From contig NC_083373.1 of NCBI RefSeq assembly GCF_029542785.1, forward strand, positions 558,001 through 622,000: DNA of 64,000 nucleotides, given 5' to 3'. The stretch's first letter is position 1. Each line of letters begins with the position of its first letter. Position numbers and translations under genes: made by a program. The notes beneath the pieces were generated by a model, which was given only the letters and a program-made list of their open reading frames with translations, did no database searches and was not told the origin of the DNA. Shown here piece after piece: positions 58,936 to 64,000 of the stretch. The DNA is from Malassezia japonica (Eukaryota; Basidiomycota; Malasseziomycetes; Malasseziales; Malasseziaceae).

Positions 58936-59909
58936 TTAATCGTCGTCCGTCTGTGTAAGTCGAGCTGTACGTACCTCGGCCAGCTTCGGGGCAAGGTAGT
59001 ACCGCACATGGCCGTTCTCGAACGCGAACTCGACCAGCAGGGGCACCTTGTCAGCCATGTGAAGTGTCACTGCGGACGAGAGCGGGGCCGCCTTGGTAAA
59101 GTTCACGAGGTATTGCACGCTAAAGGTGAGCGCGACCGCCTTCTCGAGCTGGATCTCGACCGGGACGACCGAGCCGCCCGCAGAGCCACCAGCCAGGTCC
59201 GCCTTCCTCTTCTTCGAAGGCTGCTCGCTCTCCTCACCGAGGCCGCCCTCGTCGTCCTCGTCGTCGAGACGCGCGGCCGAGCCCGAGCCCTGCTTGAGCG
59301 TCATGCGCGCGTCGCCGATTTCACCCTCGGTCGAGAAGGTAACGCCCTCCTTGGTGATGGTGATCTTGACACTCTCGCCGACGTTGGACAGGTCACGGCA
59401 GATGCGCGCAAACTCGTTCGAAGACAGCTTAACCACCGCGTCGTACTCCGTGTCGGGGATGCCGAGGTGTTCGGTGTCGATGTCCATGAGCTTCAGGTCG
59501 AATTCACCGATACGGTCCGAGCCTGTGTCAGCGTCGATACGTACTCGTGCCCTCAAAGACGAGGTGCAGACTGTCGGCATTGTCGCCCTTGCGCATGTTG
59601 AGGATATCGTTGTTGTTGGCGCTGCGCAGCACCTTGGTCAGGCTGGTGATCGCCACACCGATGCTCATCGGGCGGTCGCAGCGGTACTCCTCGAAACCGT
59701 CCGCACGCAGCTCCACGGCAGAGAGGGCGACGTGCGAGCTGTCCATCGCTTGGAGGCGCTGGGTAAGCCACGGGACGTACCAGACCCTCTTCGTTGCAGT
59801 CAAAGTTGGCATGCTCCACCAGATCCTTGATAGCGTCCAGGACGCGCTTAAACTACCATAAGCCAAACATACGCACCACCACAGCCTGCTCAATCTTTGC
59901 TTCCAACAT
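58936..59909 (-). CDS. POL30: Proliferating cell nuclear antigen (PCNA sliding clamp)
   Basis: Homotrimeric DNA clamp for polymerases delta/epsilon and partner of FEN1, also in this window. Exons 59877..59909, 59781..59852, 59545..59758, 58975..59522, 58936..58950 (293 residues); introns 24, 22, 22 and 24 nt. Seen: MLEAKIEQAVVFKRVLDAI, LQAMDSSHVALSAVELRADG, LKLMDIDTEHLGIP, FARICRDLSNVGESVKI, LTFSVQYLVNFTKAAPLSS, VRYYLAPKLAE. An extra segment of about 33 residues follows TLKQ (about residue 184): acidic, then PSKKRKAD, then Gly/Ser. The first 24-nt intron ends in an in-frame stop, so it must be spliced. The last 24-nt intron is in frame and stop-free; if kept, the tail gains eight residues. 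Confidence 0.95.
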
Positions 59910-60005
59910 CGTAACACGAGGACACAAGAAACGACGCGTCGCGCGCGCGCCCGAAAGAGGCGCGTTCGGCCGTGCTTAGTCATACACGTGTGGTGGGCTA
60001 TGGGG

Positions 60006-62780
60006 CTACCAGTGGACGGTCGTGGTATTGGCTTGGAGCATGACCAGTCGCTTGACCAAGCGATAGTATGCGTATATAATGAATGGCACACATCCAACAA
60101 ACGCAATGATCGCACCAAATCCGTAGAAGGAGGTATGGGGGCGGCCATCCATTTGGTTTTCTAGCGGGACCATGACGTTCATCGAGAACGTGCTCGTGGC
60201 CAGCTGGCACATGAGCGTGCCCGAGGCCACGGACGCCGCGAGCAAGAGGTATTTGATTTTTCCGATCTGGAAGCGTTTGTTGGCGATTTGAGAACGCGCA
60301 AGGAACGAATTGTGGGTATGTGAGAGCGCGTTCTCGCGGTCGTGCAGCTGGACAAGCATCAAGGCGACGTGGTCAAAGATATCGTCCATGTACAAGATAA
60401 TCATGCTTTCGTCCATCTCCGCCTCGGCATCAGAGAGACGCTTGCGGAACCCACGGAGCACGTCGGTCTTGGGAATCAGCAGGCGCGAAAGGCCCGTGAC
60501 AATCTCGCGCGTGTGCGACAAATGCCAAATGAAGCGGCTCTGGCGCACGGCGTCCACCGTCGAAAACGACGAGCTCTTTTTGTCGTGCTTGGCGTTCGAC
60601 GTGCCTTCCATGGCCCCGAGCGGGGTGTCGAGGTGGGTATCAAGCTGCGCGGGCTTCGCCTTCCGGCGCCACGAGCGGAAGGGCTTGCGCATCGGGCGCT
60701 TCTCTTTCGGCTCCGGTTCTTTAAAGGGGGATATGCCCAGATCGTTGGAGAGCGCCTCGATCTCGCCGACCTGCGTTCGCAGGAAAGTAACGTAGGGGGT
60801 AAAGGCGTCGACGATCGAGTCGTACAGCCCGTGCACGATCCACTCCGAGCTAAAGTCGGTGGGAAAGACGTGGCTTTCGAGGCGCGATCGCACGCGGTCC
60901 GTGTGCTTGCGCACGTCTTCAAAGTGAAACGAGAGGACGCCGTGCGCAAAGACGACGAGGTACATGCTCACGCTGCCGGCGTTCAGACCCTCGAGACCCT
61001 CTTTGGACCGTTCGTCAGTACAGATCTCGAGGCTCACGAGCGACTGCCCGGGCATCTTCTCGTCCATCGCATCATATTCGTGCGCGAGGCGCGCCTTGTC
61101 CATCTGTTCTTCGACGAGCCGCGGCGAGATCATGCCGGGGTCCTTGCCGCCGCGCGTAAAGCGAAAGTAGCTCTCGTCCAGCGCACGTACCACGACAAAA
61201 TAGTAGCCGAGCCGGTCGAACGACTCGACCTTTTCGCGCGGCTCCTGCTTCAGGATATCCTCGACCGTTAGCGGGTGCAGCGGAAAGAGCAGGCTCAGCT
61301 GCTGCATGTCCTTGTACGTCGGGCAGTGGATATCGAGCCACCACGGGTTCGCACGCAGCTCCGCCGGTGGATTCGGCGGAGGAAGCACGTCGGCGATCGG
61401 CGGCGCGCGGGGCGACTGCTTCGCCGCACGTGGCAGCGCGAGCATCGGCTCACCCAGCAGCGGCGCGTCGAGGTCGTCGAGCGTCCCCTCTTCGGCGATC
61501 GTCGGCACGTTGCTGCGCGGCGTGCGCGCCGCGCGCCCCGGCCCCGGCGTCCGTGCAAAGGGGATCGGCGACACCCATTCCGTGCTGGGCCGCGTGCGAA
61601 ACAAGGGCGTGAGCGGGACGTCGGACATGTGTCGTCCGGTGCTCCGCTCGCGCTCGTACCATTCCTGGTCGTCGTCGAGTTCCTGGAACGAGGTGTCTTC
61701 GGACGGCATGTCAAGTGCAGGCGGGGGTAAGCCCATGTCCAGCTCGTCGTCCTGCCGCGGTGTCGAGGTCTGTGGCGCGTGTGTATCCGATGCACTCGGT
61801 GCGCCGAGATCGCCGGCGTGGCCGTCGCGCTGCGCATAGTACATAAAGTAGTAGTGCAGACGGTCCTGCACGGCCCGCCACGACTGAGCGCGGAGTAAAG
61901 GATCCTCGCCCGGCGCCGTCGGCGCGTACAGTGCATACTCCGTGACGCCTCCTGCGATCTCGCGGAGGCGGCGCGCATTGCGCCGAGCCTTGCGGCTCGC
62001 CTTTTGCATGTGGACCGCTTCGCGGTTGGCGCGGCGCTTTCTGCGCCGCCGCCGCCGCCGCCCCGGCCGTCCGCCGAGGCGCGGTGTCCACGCCGAGAGC
62101 GCCGAAGGGAGCGCCGGCGAGTCGGTCGTCGATCCCTCGAAGCGTGTGTGCCGTGAGCGGCGGCTCATGAGCGACATGCGGTCTGTGTCGTGGTCCACGG
62201 CCGAGCGTGTTGTGCCTGATGCGATCGACGTGGCCCCGTCCGACTCGGTGTCGCTCGAGTCCGAGCTCGAGCTCGAGCTCGAGCTGTCCGAGTCGCCAAA
62301 GAGGGCACGCAGGCGAGCCATGCCGCCCTGCGCCGTCTGGCTCGAGCTCGAGCTGCCCGATGAGCTATGATCCGAGTCCGAGTCGCTCTCTTCCGTCCGC
62401 CTGCGTGCGAACTGGGACTGTGCGAGGGCGGCGCGCCGCTCCTGGCGGCGTTTCTGCCTGCGCTGCGTGCTGCGCGCCGCGAGGTACGCATCGAGCCCGC
62501 GGTACTCGTCCCCGGGCTCGTACCCCTCTGGCAGATCCTCCGGCCGGACGCTCACCGCTGTATTCGCAAATTGGAGCTGGCGCGCAGGCTTGCGTGCGTC
62601 GCGCTGTGCCGCGACGGGCTGCATCTCCACCGTCTCGGCAGGCGGCGTGCTCTGCGCCGTGCCGCGCCGCCGAAACAGGGGCGGCCACCGGCTTTTTTGC
62701 CCTGCCCGTGGGCTCTCGGCAGCAGGCGCCCCGGTGCCTTCCGCCGCAAGCGGTGCCGGCGCCGAGCCCCGCTCCGTCAT
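60006..62780 (-). CDS. CorA-family divalent cation transporter (Alr1/Mnr2-like) with SMN in place of GMN
   Basis: Single exon, 924 residues. The N-terminal 450 residues are basic and Ser-rich, with poly-Arg and Ser/Asp runs, as in fungal Alr1 and Mnr2. The CorA core starts near NPWWLDIHCPTYKDMQQLS and includes HPLTVEDILKQEPREKVE and the YFVVVRAL strand, then the long stalk helix with DAVRQSRFIWHLSHTRE. Two C-terminal helices enclose the pore motif, which reads SMNVMVP; the family signature is GMN. Function is expected to be Mg2+ transport at the plasma or vacuolar membrane. The insertion KEPEPKEKRPMRKPF lies in the stalk. The first ATG is used; it touches an antisense ATG of the F-BAR frame. 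Confidence 0.82.
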   Translation of the reverse strand: MTERGSAPAPLAAEGTGAPAAESPRAGQKSRWPPLFRRRGTAQSTPPAETVEMQPVAAQRDARKPARQLQFANTAVSVRPEDLPEGYEPGDEYRGLDAYLAARSTQRRQKRRQERRAALAQSQFARRRTEESDSDSDHSSSGSSSSSQTAQGGMARLRALFGDSDSSSSSSSSDSSDTESDGATSIASGTTRSAVDHDTDRMSLMSRRSRHTRFEGSTTDSPALPSALSAWTPRLGGRPGRRRRRRRKRRANREAVHMQKASRKARRNARRLREIAGGVTEYALYAPTAPGEDPLLRAQSWRAVQDRLHYYFMYYAQRDGHAGDLGAPSASDTHAPQTSTPRQDDELDMGLPPPALDMPSEDTSFQELDDDQEWYERERSTGRHMSDVPLTPLFRTRPSTEWVSPIPFARTPGPGRAARTPRSNVPTIAEEGTLDDLDAPLLGEPMLALPRAAKQSPRAPPIADVLPPPNPPAELRANPWWLDIHCPTYKDMQQLSLLFPLHPLTVEDILKQEPREKVESFDRLGYYFVVVRALDESYFRFTRGGKDPGMISPRLVEEQMDKARLAHEYDAMDEKMPGQSLVSLEICTDERSKEGLEGLNAGSVSMYLVVFAHGVLSFHFEDVRKHTDRVRSRLESHVFPTDFSSEWIVHGLYDSIVDAFTPYVTFLRTQVGEIEALSNDLGISPFKEPEPKEKRPMRKPFRSWRRKAKPAQLDTHLDTPLGAMEGTSNAKHDKKSSSFSTVDAVRQSRFIWHLSHTREIVTGLSRLLIPKTDVLRGFRKRLSDAEAEMDESMIILYMDDIFDHVALMLVQLHDRENALSHTHNSFLARSQIANKRFQIGKIKYLLLAASVASGTLMCQLATSTFSMNVMVPLENQMDGRPHTSFYGFGAIIAFVGCVPFIIYAYYRLVKRLVMLQANTTTVHW

Positions 62781-62883
62781 GGCATCGGTACGCTCCTCTG
62801 TTGCGCCGCCCTCTCGCTATGCGCACGTGGACTCGGCCGAAACGCGCTCCGCAACACGCGCGCGACCGACACCCCAAGCCACG
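62781..62883. promoter_or_regulatory. Short divergent region between the CorA-like and F-BAR genes
   Basis: If both annotated starts are right, about 100 bp carries both promoters. An ATG at 62779, in frame with the F-BAR gene, overlaps the CorA ATG on the other strand; using both would leave no promoter at all. Confidence 0.35.
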
Positions 62884-64000
62884 ATGCAGAGCAACACGGG
62901 CTACGGGGAGGCGAATGCCGACCCGTACGCATTTTGCAACGCCTTTTGGGTGCGTGGTATGACTTATGCAGGGTAACAACGATGCCGGTTACCATGTGAT
63001 GCAGCATTTTATCAAAAACACCACCAAGACGCTCGAGGATCTGCGTGGGTTTTACCAGGAACGGTACGTATTGTAGCTGATCCAGTGCGGATATTGAGCA
63101 AGAGTACTCCAAGCGCCTGAGCAAGCTGGCCAAGACGGCCCTCGGCAAGCACGAGACGGGGTACGTTGTGCGACTGACACAGCCCGATGCGCCATGCCCT
63201 CGACAAGGTACGCATTGAGACCGAAGCCATGGCGCGCTCCCATGCGCAGCTCGTGCACTCGGTGCGCAAAGAGATCGAGAGCCCACTGTCCGACCTGATG
63301 GCGCGCTCGGAAAATGTGCGCCGCCCAGCGCAGGTCGCGGTGACCAAGCTGTATAAACACAAGCAGATGCAGATGCAGTACGTGCAGCGCTCGCGCGAAA
63401 AATACGAGCAGGACTGCACCAAAATCAACGCATACACCGCACAGAGCAACCTCGTCCAGGGCAAGGAGCTCGACAAGCTCATGGGCAAGCTCGAGCGCGT
63501 CCAGGCGACCGTCGGCCAGAACGACAAGGACTACCAGAGCTACGTCCGCGCACTGCAGGACACGACGTACAAGTGGAACTCGGAGTGGAAGAGCTTCTTG
63601 GATGTGTGTCAGGACGTGGAAGAAGAGCGCCAAGAGTTCCTCAAGACAAACCTGTGGAGCTTTGCCAACGCCATCTCGAGCGTGTGCGTGACGGACGACG
63701 AGGCATGCGAGCGCGTGCGTGTCTCGCTCGAGGACTGCGACTCGATGCGCGACGTCGAGGGCTTTGTGCGCGAGTTTGGCACCGGCGCCGCGATTCCCGC
63801 CGCGCCAGAGTACATCAACTATGCCCAGGGACAGGCCCAGCCCCAGGACGAGCCTGTGTCTGCCGCCCAGTTCCACCGCCTCTCGACGCGCATGTCGGAC
63901 GTGCTCCCGCCGCTTAGCACGGGCACGCCGGTGCCATCGGGCGCCACGCCGTCGCTCCTCGGCGCCACGCCGGGCTTTGGCGCCACGCCGGGGCTCGGGG
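62884..64000 (+). CDS. F-BAR protein of the Cdc15/Imp2/PSTPIP type (partial, runs off the right edge)
   Basis: Membrane-curving scaffold of the cytokinetic ring. Exons 62884..62949, 62972..63063, 63086..63160, 63183..>64000; all three introns are 22 nt. The FCH/F-BAR domain is readable: ADPYAFCNAFWGNNDAGYHV, TTKTLEDLRGFYQERADIEQ, EYSKRLSKLAKTALGK, then a coiled coil. The stretch LWSFANAISSVCVTDDEACE followed by VRVSLEDCD closely parallels PSTPIP and Cdc15, favouring that branch over Bzz1 or Rgd1. After the domain a GATP repeat begins at the edge; an SH3 domain would be expected beyond it. An in-frame ATG at 62779 could add 35 residues. Confidence 0.86.

Noticed and set aside
1..64000. Transposons, CRISPR arrays, rRNA or prophage-like segments
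   Set aside because: No transposase or reverse transcriptase motif, no long terminal repeats, no regularly spaced repeats, and no rRNA-like block were seen.

Overview
The window is about 64 kb of compact, GC-rich nuclear DNA from a basidiomycete yeast. Gene content (KRE6/SKN1-type beta-1,6-glucan synthesis proteins, a Zn2Cys6 factor, SIR2, TSC13, GPI8, LAG1), very short intergenic gaps and tiny introns fit Ustilaginomycotina, most likely Malassezia. The genus is an inference from memory of gene style and wall chemistry, not from a database search. I count 31 protein-coding genes, one cut by the right edge. I see no tRNA, rRNA, transposon or CRISPR array.

Layout. 0-15 kb: a SIR2/HST1 deacetylase (minus) head-to-head with the splicing activator SQS1, a 2005-residue disordered protein, then UBA3, deoxyhypusine synthase and GPI8, converging on V-ATPase subunit c''. 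15-25 kb: a C2H2+Zn2Cys6 transcription factor, elongin C, a short CLASP-like protein, TSC13, a SET-domain ribosomal-type lysine methyltransferase and a CRZ1-like zinc-finger factor. 25-33 kb: three tandem KRE6/SKN1 paralogues. 33-44 kb: FEN1 (RAD27) head-to-head with an ATRIP/Rad26-like checkpoint protein, then PRO2, a PAS-kinase-like kinase, ceramide synthase LAG1 and a secreted double-psi beta-barrel protein. 44-59 kb: a bacterial-type SppA (S49) peptidase, Rab escort protein MRS6, tripeptidyl peptidase II, a SET/SMYD-like protein, a PHO85-type cyclin and an RTA1-family membrane protein. 59-64 kb: PCNA, a CorA-type transporter and the start of a Cdc15/PSTPIP-type F-BAR protein.

The most striking property cuts across genes. 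I could place 51 introns by restoring conserved protein reading frames. Thirty-five of them are exactly 22 nt and share one rigid plan: a 6-nt donor, 7 free bases, CTNA(C/T) with the branch A at position 17, and a 4-nt (C/T)AG end. The rest are 21-28 nt except three (32, 40 and 54 nt). The set also gives a 14-nt internal exon in VMA16 and a 13-nt first exon in FEN1.

The genes do not form one pathway, but there are clusters by theme. Wall and membrane lipids: three KRE6 paralogues, LAG1, TSC13, GPI8, RTA1. DNA replication and checkpoint: FEN1, PCNA and the ATRIP-like protein. Protein turnover: UBA3, elongin C, TPP2, S49. Many neighbours are divergent with shared promoters under 150 bp, or convergent with touching or overlapping stop codons. 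CACGTG hexamers recur in the intergenic gaps.
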